Assembly: GCA_013365365.1 (NCBI GenBank)
Contig: JABVXU010000134.1
Span: 1-64,000, forward strand
Length of the DNA: 64,000 nucleotides
Direction: 5' to 3'
Source: Cruorifilaria tuberocauda
Lineage: Eukaryota > Nematoda > Chromadorea > Rhabditida > Onchocercidae
Below are positions 1 through 13,843 of the stretch, piece by piece. The position numbers were made by a program, and so were the translations under genes. Positions within the stretch are counted from its first letter, which is position 1; each line of letters starts with the position of its first letter. The notes below the pieces were generated by a model, which saw nothing but the letters and a program-made list of their open reading frames with translations, ran no database searches and was not told the DNA's origin.

Positions 1-188
1 ATAAACTTAATATGATATAGGTAAAAAAAGTTTATCTTTCTAAATTTTTCCGATATTGATTTTATTTTGAAATTAATAATAAAAAAGAATTTCCAATCTT
101 CATCAAACTTTTTTTTCTTGAAATAAACGGCAACTTGATCATTTGGCAAATAAATTTAATTTAAATTTATATTATCAGTGAAGCATCA

Positions 189-3100
189 CTAGCCTTGCAT
201 CATTTGTGATGGCGTGAATAATGTTGATGGACCGCGATTTTCCATCGGATTGCGCTTTATTCGAGGCGGTGATTTAACAGGCGGATGTGTCGCTCTCCAA
301 TATGATTCCATATAATCAGCTAAATGTTCACATGCATCTTCTAGTTGATTCTCATCCAGTAAAACATCAAACATTTCCTAAAACAAATTCAAAAATTGAA
401 GTAAAAAAATTGCTGAATGATAAGATTGATTAGATAATGATTATCATTGATAAGATTGTAAAGTATTAATTGCAATAGCAATTTCCGATTATTTTTAATA
501 TTTTTATAAATGAAATTTTATAAAAATTAAAATTTATTAAAAATCATTTCACAAAAAAAAGAGATCATTTCAGTTAATTTTTTCATGGATGAAATTTTTA
601 AAGGCAAATTTTAAAGTAAATTAAAATTTACTGAAAATCACCGTGTGGAGAAAAAAAAAAGCTTTATTAAATCTTTTTTTATTAAGCTTACTTACCACCG
701 GACATTGTGCAAGCTTTTCAGCAGCAACCATTTGTACATTCATATTTCGTGTTTGTGATTTATTTCTCGATTTGATAAGCCTTTGAAGAACCTAAAATTG
801 AGATCTAAAATAAGTAAATGTAATCATAGCTTCTCATAACGTTTAGCATTTTGCATTTCAAAATTAAATTTTATAAAATATATTTTAATCAATTCAAATT
901 TTTGCTTTGATCTTTCATGACTTTTCTGTAAAAAGCAAAAAAAAAATTAGCTAACTTTAGGTGAGCTAATTTTGATGTAAACATGAATTGGTGCAAGAGA
1001 TGTTTTCGCCAACTGTGATGGATGATTGATCGTATCACAATCTAACACGACAAGTTGCATGGATCGAGCTAATTCAAATATCCTCTCTATTTCTGCTTGA
1101 ATTTCAGCTTAACAAAAAAAATTAAAAAAGTAAAAAGGAAAAGAAAGGAAGGAAAAAAATGAAGCTTATTATTAAAGCTTAGAAGCAATCAATAAATTTT
1201 ATCATGATACATGCTTTTTTTTTGAATACTTTTACAAGTTTTCAAAATAAAACTTATCACTAAAAATTATCATTATCTATAGATGATGGTATATAAAAGT
1301 AAATTAAACAATAAATGATATATAAAAAGTAAAACAATCTAAATTATCACTTCAGAAAACAGTAATCTATAACTTTGTTATCAGAGATAAGTATTAAATT
1401 ATCAGCCGTAGGAAAATATTGATACCTAAATTATTGCTTGATCGTGAATTTACTCTTTCCATTGTTGCACGTTTCGATGGATTATTCATTAATGTTCGTT
1501 TAGCTAATGAGATATCAGCAGTAACTCGTGTAATTATTATCCTGATAAAAAAAAAAAAAAAACTTTTTTCATGACAAAATTATCAAATTTATCATGCGTA
1601 TTTAATTTCTTTGAATAAAATTTAAAATATAGAACACTAACCTTCCCTCAAATCGATGTTTAAGATAATCAAAAACAGCTTTTTGCATCATATCGGTGAC
1701 CTCGTAACCTTTTAATGATGGTCCAACAATGACAACAGGTCGCATCGATGGTACCACATCGTACGGAGGTAAACTTTCTTGCTACAATAATTAAGTTCAA
1801 ATAATTTGAAAACCTTTTACATTACTTAAATAAGCCATATCAAATAAATAGAAATGGAAAAAGTTTAATAGAAAAATTTTGAAATTCAAAAAAAAACTTT
1901 GCTTTTTCAAAATTTGAAATATGGAAGGAAAAAAAAAACGAAAGTTTCATAAACGGTTTTAATATTTAAAAAGTATAAATTACCTTTTTGAACATTAATT
2001 TCCTTTTTTCTTTTGCATGCGGTGGTGATGCTAAATCAGTTACTTTTTTCACATGCACAATATCTTCCTCATCTAATTCACCTCCTACAAAATATTCCGA
2101 GATATTCCGGGATGAAAGAAATTTTACGGATCATCCGAGATAAGTTATGGTAGAAAAAGTATAAGGTAATAATATTTTATATTTATATTTCTAATATTTC
2201 TTATGTTTTCTACTTATATTTTTATATTCTTATATTTATATACTTATACTTTATTATGTACTTATATTTGTATACTTATATTTTTGCAATTCTTATATTT
2301 ATATTTTACATTTATGCATGATTAATATTAATCTAAATTTTATTCATATCTAAAATTATTATTTGCATGTTTCAAACTAAAATTTAATTAGTGCTTTTCT
2401 TACTGTCTGAATTTCATTCCTGAAATTTACATAATAAAAACTTATTACCTGGTGTAGGTGGAGTTGAATCACGTGAACCACTACGTGGCATCATATCATC
2501 TAAGCTAGACAAATTTGGGATGCTCGGTGACGATTTACTGAAAAAAAACAAAAATGGAAATTCAATTAAAAACAAAAAAGATAAATGGTATCCATCAGTA
2601 ATTATATTTTGAAAATTAAAACAAAAAAAAAACAAAATCTATTACTTTTGGGAATTGAATTGATATTCTTTTTTTCGATGAAAATGAGAAAATGAATTGA
2701 TGTCTCTTATTTTTGCAAATATATCGTATTCTCCTTCTTTTTTTATTTTAGTTTGTTAATATTGCCTTTTTATTTAGCTTATTTATTTATTTATCTAACT
2801 TATTTAGCTTATTTATTTATTTATCTAACTTATTTAGCTTATTTATTTATTTAGTTTATTTAGCATATTTCCTTATTTATTTACTTATTTGTTTATTTCG
2901 CCGATTTTCTTCAATTTTCTCATTTTCTTTCTTTTATTTCAGCTTATTAATATTATTTTTTTTATTTATCTTAGTATTTATTCAATTAGTGCAATAATAT
3001 ATTAGTATTAATTATTAATATTGTAAAGAAATTCTCAAATAAAATAGCGTTTGAAACTTTGAAAAGTTTATATAACCCAAAAAATGAACAATTAACTTGT

Positions 3101-5814
3101 TTTATTTCATGGCAGCTTTTGAAAATTTTGAAAATTTTCTTATCGGAAGTTGAAATAATTACTTGTCATTAATTTATCAACATTATAATGTTTCATTTCA
3201 ACTTGAGTAATATTTAACTTACAAAAAATTTAATATCTTTATAATCTATAATTTATAAATATATCCAAGGATTCATAACTTTTAATCTATTGATACGATA
3301 AAATATTTAATTTGCTTAAAATCAAATGTTTTTATATTCTATAAACTGTTAATATTCAAGTATGCATAACTTTAATTTATTAATATTTAAATATTCGTAA
3401 CTTCTAATTTATTAATAAGATGAAATACTTAGTTTACTTATGATTAAATGTTTATATAATAGTAATTTGTTATAACTTGCTAACGACTAGTAAGATTAAA
3501 TGTTTTCATAATCTGCAATTTGTTAATATTCAATTCAAGCATGCATAACTTTAATTTATAAACATTTAATTATTCATAACCTGTAATTTATTAATAAGAT
3601 GAAAAATTAATTTGAAAATAGAAAGTATTATTTTCACGCACAATTTTGCTCCTTTTGCATTTTGTTGTCGATTATGCTCAAGTTTTACAGGTGAAGGAAT
3701 AAAGCCCAGGTCATGCCCTTCTTTTACCAAACGTCCTATCCACCAATCATTATTATATTTCTAAAAAATTTCACAATTTCAAAAAAAAGCAATCAATACT
3801 TATATAATTTATACCTTCACGTAAGATTTTATTTTTCAATTACAATCTTTAAATATAAATTAAATAATTATGATGGTAATAACAAGTATCATATTTACAA
3901 TAAAGTTAAGTTTTAAATTTATTTTCATAAAATGGAAGGAGTAAAATTAGCTTAATTTTAATATAAATAAAATTGAAACGAAAATTTCACGAAATTTTGA
4001 ATAATTTTTGAAAAAAAAAAACTTACCTCTTTGATGTGCAAAAAATCTTTAACTTTGAATGATACGGCACAACCGTGTACAGGCGAATCGTCGTCCAATG
4101 TTCCATCAAATTCCACATTTGTACAAACAGCAAAAGCTACCGGTTTATACTGCAAATAGTAATTTGAATGGTTTAAATTGAAGACGAAAAAAACAATTTA
4201 GAGATAAAATGTGAAAAAAATACTAAAATTAATAAATTGAAATTTAAAAGAAGGCAGTTTAAAAGCTTAAAATTTGAAAAAAAAGTAAATTAATGAATTG
4301 AAATTAAAAAAAAAACTACAATATGAACTGTATAAACTTTTTTAACTGTATTAACTTGTACAAAAGTTATATAAACTTTAAAAAGAAGCAGAAATTTGAA
4401 AGATAAAATTAGCTTTTTGAGCATCTACTTATTACCATCTCAAATACTTACTTATTACTATCTCAGATATCTTAACGAATGATCGGAGAAAGTGGAATCG
4501 ACGAATAGTTTATTTCATCTCTACAGAAGAATTAAGCTTAAACAGTAATCGTATAAAGTAAATTGTTAAGTTTTTTTTCCAAAAAAATTCAATTCTTTAT
4601 TTAAATACTTTAACTTATCATTTATTTATTTCTATTGTAAAACAAATTCATAATTTTTTTACTTATTACTACATATTACTATCTTAACATCTTATTTATT
4701 TTTACTTATTACTATTTTACTTATTAATATCATAATATTTTACTTATTTTTTTACTTATTGCTATCTTAAAGTAGAAAATAAAGTTTTATCTTAAATATC
4801 TTAATGGAATGATCGGAGAAAGTGGAATTAACAAATGATTCATTTCATCTCTATAGACGAATTAAGCCTAAATAGTAGTCGTATAAAGTAAGCTTATTAT
4901 TTGTGAAAGGAAAATATGAGTAATAGTAGCTATTACCAACACTGCAACTATTTATCACTAATAAATTACAATCATCTTGATTAGATCACGATGAACGAAC
5001 CAAAATATCAACACTTACTTTATTAAATTACTATCTATGATTTAAAAAGTAACGAAAATAATTCATTTAAAAGTATAATAAAAGTAGAGATATAAAACGA
5101 TTGCTTAATACTAATTAACAAAAATACAATTTAACATTTGTTACTTTAGCCCGTTCAAGTTGCAACGCTGCGGAACGTTCCGCATCACGGCGTAACGTTT
5201 CACGATTTCCTTCATCCAAATCAAAATCACTTTCTCGACGGCTAAAATTCGAATCGTTGCTAGCCTTAAAAGTGAAGTTATTTTACAAAAATGGAAAATA
5301 TTTTTTTAAGCTTGAAAAATCAAAAAGGTTAAACTTCATTTTCTACTTTCAAACCAAAAAAAAACCGAATCATATGTTAACGGATAATAAATGATAAAAA
5401 TTTACTGATAAGTAAAGTTACAAAAAGTTTCAGTTACTTAAAAAGATAAAAATTACAGTATTTAGATTAAATTAAATCAATAATTTTCATTAGTTGCTAA
5501 ATTGTAATAATGGAACAAAATCAAAAATTATTGGAAATTCACTGTTATAAAAATTCATAATCAGACTTTTTTTTCTTCCAATCAATTGGTAGTAAGAAGT
5601 AAAGTAATATTAAATTAAAATTTCAATTTCAATTTTTAATTTAATTAATTATTTACCAAACTGTTAAAGAATTATAACTTTGTTTAAAGTTAGGATGAAC
5701 TCTAAATAGCATTAAGAGCTTTCAAAATAGATTTAAAAACTCAAGAAAAAACTCGATAAGGATTTAAGAAATTTAAAAACAATTGAAAGAACAAACCTGT
5801 CGACGAAAAGTCAT
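189..5814 (-). CDS. ccb-1: Voltage-gated calcium channel beta subunit (CACNB family), complete in 11 exons
   Basis: Cytoplasmic auxiliary subunit that binds the alpha-1 pore of Cav channels and sets their trafficking and gating. Exons (minus strand, 5' to 3'): 5814-5797, 5264-5145, 4149-4027, 3760-3642, 2537-2449, 2084-1984, 1781-1642, 1541-1426, 1107-956, 791-696 and 377-189; all phases agree, giving about 420 aa. The SH3 region (about residues 47-115) shows DFLHIKE and [11 protein letters not shown]. The guanylate-kinase-like domain (about 194-395) shows [32 protein letters not shown] and [19 protein letters not shown]. The end reads [20 protein letters not shown]. These are near-identical to vertebrate CACNB. 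The chosen start encodes only MTFRRQ before the first intron, and a TTTCAG acceptor at 5927-5922 could be the trans-splice site. Longer N-terminal isoforms from upstream exons are common in the family and cannot be excluded. The C-terminus is short, ending soon after the kinase-like domain. Confidence 0.95.
2771..2860. repeat. 30-bp tandem repeat, three copies, in a ccb-1 intron
   Basis: The unit TATTTAGCTTATTTATTTAT plus TTATCTAACT begins at 2771, 2801 and 2831; the third copy diverges near its end. It lies in the intron between the exons at 3760-3642 and 2537-2449 and has no coding potential. Confidence 0.8.
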
Positions 5815-8144
5815 CGATTTGATTGAAGCAATTTTTAGAAGTGGAAGGAAAAAAAAGAAATAATACCGGAATTTGAACTGTTTAAATTTGAATCAACTAA
5901 TCATCACGTCATAATCATTATCTGAAATGAAATTAACATGAATTAAATTTTTAAATAATAACTAATGAGTATCGTGATATTCCGATAAATCAATAAAATA
6001 ACAAATAATTTGAAATAAATATAAGATGAATTATTGAAAGAGTAAAAGATATTTGTTTTCTAAGGATAAGTGAAAAAAATAAGAGATCCCAAATAATTTA
6101 CTAATAAATATTCCATTTGTAAAATCGATTTTAGGCCTTTTTATATTTAAAAACAGTTAGGATTTTACTCCTAGAATTATTCATTTCTTACTTAACGATG
6201 GATGGTATAAAATAAAGTAATTATCTAGATTATAATCAGGTATATCATTTATATTTCAAGCAGAAAAAAGCAGTTAAAATATTGATTGAATCAACAATTA
6301 ATTTTTTAATCAACAATTAATTAAAGTAATAAAATTGATTGAAAAAAATGAATTAATAAGCAAAGTTATTGCTCATATAAAAATAATCGTTATTATAGCC
6401 GTTTACTCTTACTCTTGAAATGAAATTACTTATCTTATACTTAAAATGCATGAATTCATTGACAATTACCTGTTTAATAATTAAAGTTTGTGTTAAGGTA
6501 TTGAGAACTAATATATCTGAAATGTATTAATTTACTCAAAATTTTTATCTGAAAATGTAAATCGATACTTAGCATATGTTATTAATATTCTTTTGACGAA
6601 AGTTATTTCATATCGTTGCTCTCTTTCAAATTTAAATTAAGCCATATTTTCAGGCCAATAAATTTTACTATAATTCAAAAGTCAAAAGGATTTTTTCGTT
6701 ATTTTTAGTGTGGAAAACTTTTTTACGTATTGTCAAAATAATAACATTAAAAAATTCATTCAATCAAAATTTTAATTTAATTAAAATTTAAAACAAAACT
6801 TAACAATGATTGCAAGGACACTGATTACAAAAATTAATCATTAATCATTAATAATTAAATTAATAAATAGTTAACGACGATAAATATTCATTTTTTCCTT
6901 TCTGATTACTTAATTTCCTAAATTACGCATAATATTACGTATAATTACGTGTAATTACGTATAAATATTACGCATAATGTAAAAATTAAAATAAAAAGGT
7001 ATAATTACTTAAAGTAAGTTGACATTTTCTGATAAAATAAAAAGATCAAAAATTTAAATTAGCCGAAAAAAGTTTTATCAAAAAAAAATGGAAAAAAATA
7101 TTTAGTATTAATAAGTTAATACGAAGAAGTAATTGCATGAGATGAAATATTTTTAATATACCATTTCATAATAATAAACAATTTTGCTTTTTTTTCATTT
7201 TTTCATTTAAATAATTTCAATAAAATGGACTTATTAACGTAAATTCAAATTTCGATTTATCATTTATCAGTAAACTGATATTAAAATTTTCAATGACAAA
7301 ATTATTATATTTCATGCATTTTAGCAAAAATAATTTATTCTCGAGAAATTTTAATGTTTGCGTAACTTTTTTCATTGTTTTCCTATTTCAACCTTAAAGC
7401 AGTTTGAAATGCTATTATTATATAACCAAATTTCAATTTATATTAGTAATCTGATATTAAATTAAATATCGAAATTAGATAAATACTGATATAAAATATA
7501 TTACATATTAATGAGGAATATTTATATCTATCAGTAATTTGATATTAAATTAAATTTAGAAATTAGGAATAATTAATTTTGGAAAATTTTAATAACAGCA
7601 AAAAGGAAAAAGTTTGAAGTAAAAAGGATATTCTTACGTGTTACACGTTGGTGTTCATAAAAAAGTTCACGTGGGCAGGGAAAGCATATATTGCTATTTA
7701 ATAAAGAAATTTCACGTGAAAAAAGTAATACTCGTAATACTCGTGAAAAAGTTACATTGTTACTTAATAAATTGTAAAAAAAATAAACAAAATTTATTTC
7801 ATTAAGTAATCACTTTTAAGCGATAATCAAAAGATAAAGCTTTGCATAAACTAAAGTAACTTCATAATTTCATAGTAAGTAAACGCTTAAAAACACATTT
7901 CATTACTACTCCTCAAAAATACGTACGTCAATTTTTACGTGTTATTAAGAACACAAAAAAACTTTTAAAGTGAATTTATTAGCATACAGAAAAAAAATTA
8001 GAAAAAAAAAAGAACACAGGAAAAAAAAACTGATAATGATTGAAAGAAATTTTAATGACAACGTTAAAGTCTATAAAACTTGCCTGTCAAGTTGTGAGTA
8101 AAAGTAAAATTGAAATGGATGATTGATAAAAGAATATAGCAAAA
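5815..8144. other. Upstream region of ccb-1, no gene seen
   Basis: Very A+T-rich sequence upstream of the ccb-1 start. It holds stop codons in all frames and short AT repeats such as the TTACGTATAATTACGTG-like cluster near 6930-6980. A TTTCAG acceptor on the minus strand at 5927-5922 may mark the mature 5' end. Distal alternative first exons of ccb-1 could hide here but none was identified. Confidence 0.5.
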
Positions 8145-8335
8145 GAGCGGGGGAGCGGGGTGGGAGATAAGTTAAATGAAAGAGGGAGGGGAAGAGAGAG
8201 AGAGAGAGGGAGAGAGAGGGAGAGGGAGAAAGATTGAGAGAGAGAGGGAAAGATATCTATCCCTTCCTGTAGTGATATATGCTTTGATGCGTTGGATATA
8301 AAAAGTAAGAGGGAGGGAGGGAGGGAGAGAGGGAG
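8145..8335. repeat. GA-rich simple-sequence tract
   Basis: About 190 bp dominated by GAGAGAGG, GGGAGA and GGGAGGGAGG on the plus strand, interrupted at 8255-8300. A second shorter GA block lies at 8590-8620. Such polypurine tracts are common near nematode promoters; a role in ccb-1 transcription is only inference. Confidence 0.75.
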
Positions 8336-9131
8336 TAAGCTAAAGTAAGCTAATGCTTACTTTCATTTCTCGACACAACTCGATCGATAGCTTAGACTGG
8401 GATGGATAAGCTTAGTAGTAAGCAATTGTTATTTAGCACTCAGAGAAGCAGTCGGAGAAATGATGGAAGAGAATTTGAAGGAATGGAAAACTGCTAGTTC
8501 TCAGCTCAATCCTCTAAGCATTCCTTATATATTGTAAGATTGAAAAAAAAGTTCGAAAAACAAAAAAGCGTGAAGAGAAAAAGGGAAAAATAGAGGGAGA
8601 GAGAGAGAGAAAAAGGAGGAAAACAAAGAATCGACCAGTTGCTGGATAACTAATCCATGAAAGAGATAAATTGGAGAGAAATTGGAAAAAAAAACAAAAA
8701 CTAATAATATTCATTGAATCAATTCATTTCATTTCATTCATTAATTATTTAATTATTTCATTTCAATTCATTTATTCATTTTTGTATTTTTTCATTTTTT
8801 CAATTTTTCTTCCTATAAACATTTTAATCAAATATATTTTTCTATTTTTTCATTAATTTATTCTATGTAAATTACGCTTTAAAAAAAAAAAACTATATTA
8901 ATTTCATGCTGGAAAAAGTTTCATGATGAAAGATATTTTCGTTGAAAAAAAGATGAAAGCAATTTCAATAACTATTATACTTAAATGATATGATAGAAGC
9001 ATAATCAAAAATTTATTTATCATGAAAGTTGATTAAAATTTAAAATTTAATTTTGAATTCAATTTAATGCACATTTAGAATTACACTATAGCATTACTAT
9101 GATCGTAGAATGATGGAATATGATAATGTAT

Positions 9132-9432
9132 CGTAGAAAGATGGAAATATATATTATCGGGAAAATATTACGGATAATAATTCATTATAAAAAAAATGAG
9201 ATGAAATACGGTATAAGACGAAAAAGTTACCATACGGAAGATATGGTATATGATAATGCAAAGAATATTGAAAATACCATATAATGTACTGTAGAAAGAT
9301 AGGGAAGATTGAAAATACTGTATATGATATATGGTAGAAAGATGGAGTATTGCAAATACCATATATCGTAGAAAGATGAAAAGATATACTATCTGGAAAA
9401 TATTACGGATAATAATTTATCGTTAAAAAAAA
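9132..9432. repeat. Duplicated 65-bp block (9132-9196 and 9367-9432)
   Basis: Both copies run CGTAGAAAGATG..., then a TATATTATC or TATACTATC stretch, then GGAAAATATTACGGATAATAAT, then an A-rich end. The copies are offset by about 235 bp. Smaller GTAGAAAGAT units recur between them at about 9292 and 9333, so the whole interval looks like a decayed tandem array. Confidence 0.65.
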
Positions 9433-11664
9433 GTTGAAAAAAAGTACTGAATCAAAAGTATCGTAAGAAGAGAGAGAAAAAAAAAGATTGATGTTATTAT
9501 GAAAAAGGAAAAAAGTGAAATGAAAATAGAATAATGCAATTATGAAAGCTTATTTCTGATTCGTTGATAAATTTTCTTATATGAATCGTTGTAAACAACT
9601 TAAATCAACAATGAAGCTTTGTTTTGCTTTCAAACTTTGAAAATGTTTTTACTATGTCTCAACGAAATGCCATTTTAAAATGAATTCAAGAAATTTTGAA
9701 TGAAAAATTATCGACCTAAATGTATTTGAAAGAAAAGAGGAATTTATTATAATGATAAATTTTTAAACTTTTCATAAATTTACAAAAAATTTTTCAATTT
9801 TTTATCCCTATTTCTTTCGCTTTTTTCTTTATGAGCTGTAATCAATTAATCAGATGTAATCGAAAAGTATGAAAAAATTTTTTGATGAGAAAATCTTTTG
9901 TGTCATTTGTTTCATGTTTTGATATCAAATATTGCATCAAAGATTAAAATACACTCATTGATCAACGATTTTCAACAGCATGATTTTATCAGTAATAATT
10001 GCAATGCTAATTTTTAATAATTTTTAAATTTTAAAAATAAGAATTGAATTTGATTGAAAAGATGAAGTAGACAATGTTTCATTTGATTAATATTACAGGT
10101 AAAATTGTCAAAAAAAAATTTATATTTATTTAATCAATTTTTCATTTCTACTTAAAATTCATTCATGATCGTTTCATTTTAAGTTTTAAATGCATTATGT
10201 CAAATTTAAGAAAAACTGATTAAGTCCCAAAAAAAAGATAAAAAATTTTTTTTCCATAAAATTTATTTCACATTCAAAAAAACTTTATCTTTCAATTTCT
10301 TAATTTTTAAATACAAGAATGATAATTTATTTTCAAATAATTTTAGTATTTTACCTGTTTACAAGAATGGAAACTTACTTTTAAATAAATTATAAAGAAT
10401 GAGAATTAACTTAAAGATTGCATGGAATTATGGGATATTGAAAAAAGCCATTGCGAGCATCAACGGAACAATCGATTATTCCAGGAAATTTCGGTTGATT
10501 CAATACTTCCAGTGCTTAATATACGCAAATGCGCTATTAGTATTTTACTTTAAATATAATATTAACTCATTAATTTCAAATTAAAATCAATTTAGAGAAT
10601 TTTGATTTATACTGCCGGAATTTTGAATTCCTATTCTTCCGGCCAAAAATACCATAAATTTCGAAAAAGAAAAAATTTGATTTTAAAATTAATGAGGAAT
10701 TTTTTTCATTTTGGATAAATGATAATGATTAAATGGATTTATAGTCATGCATTAATGTGAAATTGAAAATTGACTAATGAAGAAACAGAAATGTGACGGA
10801 AATTATTTTACTTTAATAGTTCATCGATTGGAATAGTTTTGGTTAAGAGCGAAAATGGATAAGCTAAAAAAATGAAGCTTATTAGAGTCAAAAAAAAAGA
10901 AATAAATTGTTTTTGACTAAAGCTATTTAAGCTTCAACTTCTTCCCTTTAAGCTTTAACTTTAATTTGACTTAAAATTAATAACATAAAATATGCGAGAA
11001 TTATAATTAATAGCAAAACATGATGCATGATTATAATTTAAAGAAAAAATAAAAAATACCTAGAGGGATAATAAATTATCACCCTCAGTAGAATAAAGTA
11101 TTGCTTTACAGATAAGTAGTATCTATGTATCTATGAAATTATATTGATTTTGCATCGTAACTTTCATCATCATAAAACTTTAAAAATTCTAATTTAATTT
11201 AATTTAATTTAGTAATAGAATTGCTTCCTTCCTTTTATTCGTTTGTTATTTGAGCTATTCAGGAAGGGAAAGCGAGCTTTTTTTAAATTGTTACATCCTA
11301 ATTTTCCGTCTTTATACTTGTAATCTATCCTAATTATCATATTTCTCAATTCTGTGGAGGAAAATATCGTTTGCTATCATTTAAGTTAATCATACCTTTC
11401 TTCCACCATACTTTTCTTTTAATAAATAATAATTCTGAGAGAATATTTCTTTCTCCTTTTTATCACCTTAAATATAAAATTTATAATTTTGGAATATTAT
11501 CATAAAAAAAAAGAAAAAAAAAGATTAGTTGAAAGAGTTAGAATATGAAAAGAGAATCTTTTTTTTTTAATTCAGAAAAATACAGTAAACAGCAAAAAGA
11601 AAAATATGAGAAATGAAAATTTTGAAACATTGATGAATTCTCGAAAAAGATAAGAAAATAAGAA
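9433..11664. other. Intergenic, no supported gene
   Basis: A+T-rich sequence with short accidental ORFs. A patch at 10399-10560 has somewhat higher G+C and a 61-codon plus-strand ORF, but no splice context or family match was seen. Confidence 0.4.
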
Positions 11665-11702
11665 ATGAAAAATCACTTTTACAAGTAAAAGTGATTTTTC
11701 AT
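11665..11702. repeat. Perfect 18-bp inverted repeat (hairpin)
   Basis: Arms at 11665-11682 (ATGAAAAATCACTTTTAC) and 11685-11702 are exact reverse complements separated by two bases. A transcript would fold into an 18-bp stem, although a two-base centre cannot form an unstrained loop without opening a few pairs. Confidence 0.85.
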
Positions 11703-12861
11703 AGTACAAATTACAACTTTCAAAAAAAAAAATAAATAAATAAATTCAAAAAGTTCTTTTCATTTTACAATTTCATAAGTAAAAGTTAAAATAAGAAAAT
11801 AGGAAAAAAGATAATGAGAGGGATTTTCAAAGAATAATAAATAAATAAATAAATTCAAATAGTTATCTTCATTTTATGTTTTTTATAAGTAAAAGTTAAA
11901 AAGTTACAAAAATATGTTTTATTCGAATGAATATAGAAATATTGGAAGGATTCAATTTTTATTCTTTCTAATTAGAATCTAATTAACTAAGCTATCATTT
12001 AGCAGATTAGATATTAACGCTTTACATATATGTATATATATATATGTATGTCACGTCATCCGGTTTTGTACCATTTTTCATTTTAATAAAATTACTCAGA
12101 ATTATAGGCTCTTTTTTTTTTGCATGAAACACTTTTTTTGCAGTTTGTATAATTGAAGGAAGGAAGCAGTAAATGACAGGCAAAAGAAATGATGAATTAA
12201 AGGAAGCAACCGGAATTATTGACATTTTCCGGTGAAGTATTAGCAGCATTTGTTACTGAGCGATGAAAAAAAAAAGCCAAAATAAGCCTCATCTGATAGC
12301 AGTAAGCTTTATTTTTCATGCTATCATTTAAATATCTTTTTTTTTTGTTACAGAAAAGGATATTTAAATTTTATTAATTCATTGAGAATTACAATTGAGA
12401 ATAATTAACGTGAAATTCAACATATATGAAATTAGATTTAAGAATTCACGTAAGTGTACGTGTAAAGATTTAAACGTATCCATACGTAATTTTCTATCTA
12501 ATATCTAGGATAATATGTTTTCATTTTTTTTTCTTCCAACCTTTCCAGAAATTGAGAAGTAAGCAATGTAATAACCTAATTTTCAGATATTTATTTTTGT
12601 ACTACTTGCTGCAAATTTTCCTGAATAAGTATACGAATTTATTCGATATCCGGAATATCCACTTATGCAGTAATTATGACGTACGTATTGTTTGCAGATA
12701 ATGCAATAATTATAACGTGCCAACAATGTTGCTATTCGTTCTGGAATGAATGAGGAAATATTAAGGATGTTAAAGTATAATTACTGATAAAGTAAATGTA
12801 ATTCTTCATGGATCAATAATTGATCGAAATGAATGAATGAATAAACGATTTGATATAATAT

Positions 12862-13003
12862 AAGTATAGTTTGAAACGCTAAGAAGGTGAACGATAAGTA
12901 TAGTTTGAAACGCGTATGACAGGTAAATGATAAGTATAGTTTGAAACGCGTATGACAGGTAAATGATAAGTATAGTTTGAAACGCGTATGACAGGTAAAT
13001 GCA
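12862..13003. repeat. 36-bp tandem repeat, four copies plus a distant fragment
   Basis: Units begin at 12862, 12896, 12932 and 12968 with AAGTATAGTTTGAAACGC. Copies 2 to 4 continue GTATGACAGGTAAATGAT almost identically, while the first is shorter and diverged. A related fragment AAGTATAGTTGAAACGCGTAT lies at about 13145-13165. The copies are more G+C-rich than their surroundings. Confidence 0.85.
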
Positions 13004-13522
13004 CAGATTATCGGAAAGATATAACTAAGGAAATAGGTTCATCATTAATTTGCTAATAACTAAATTAACGCGTAGAAAAACAAATGTTTAATTTGGAATA
13101 TTATCAACGAAAGAAAAAGTTCCGTGAAATTGTTCCGTAGAAATAAGTATAGTTGAAACGCGTATTAAAATAAAATTACAAATATTATTTGTTTAATGCT
13201 AATTTTTACACGTAAACTGTTGTCAACCTATATACACTACGTAAACCACATGTAATTCGTTAACCTATATACACTTACGTGTAATCCGTTTAACTTTAAC
13301 TGTTACGTCTAATCCTTCAACATCGATACTTGCTATTTTTAACTCAAAATTAATCAAGTAGAATTAGACATTCTTAGAAGAATTCCTTAAGTTTAAATCG
13401 CCGCAGTTCGTTGCATTTCCTCCCCCACTACTCGTTGTTATCATGCGTGAGAATGGGTTATGAGATATGGATGGTTCTGTACTTTTTGCCTCTAATTTCG
13501 ATCTTTTCGTAATCATCTTACC

Positions 13523-13643
13523 TTATTTGATCATTTAAATTATCACTTCTAGTTTATCTGATCGTTTAAATTATCATTTCTAGTTTATTTGATAATTTAA
13601 ATATCAGTCCTAGTTTATCTGGTCGTTTAAATTATCACTTGCA
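13523..13643. repeat. About 30-bp tandem repeat, four diverged copies
   Basis: The repeated unit is TAGTTTATCTGATCGTTTAA followed by ATTATCACTTC, with substitutions in each copy. It lies about 1 kb upstream of the coiled-coil gene. Confidence 0.7.
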
Positions 13644-13843
13644 TTCAATTTGCCCGCCATTCGTACAGTTCGATTATTGTAAATTGTTCGATCATTCTCA
13701 CTGTTCGATATTTTTGCACTATTCTATCATCTAAATTATTGTTAAGGTAATTTACCTAGATTATTCGTTTAGCAGAAAAAGATTTTTCATCAGATGCTTG
13801 AATTTTCTAGAAATGATTCAGAATGATAAGTGTACGTCACGTT

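Noticed and set aside
3713..3916. 67-codon plus-strand ORF
   Set aside because: Antisense to ccb-1 exon 4 and its intron; composition of chance AT-rich frames.
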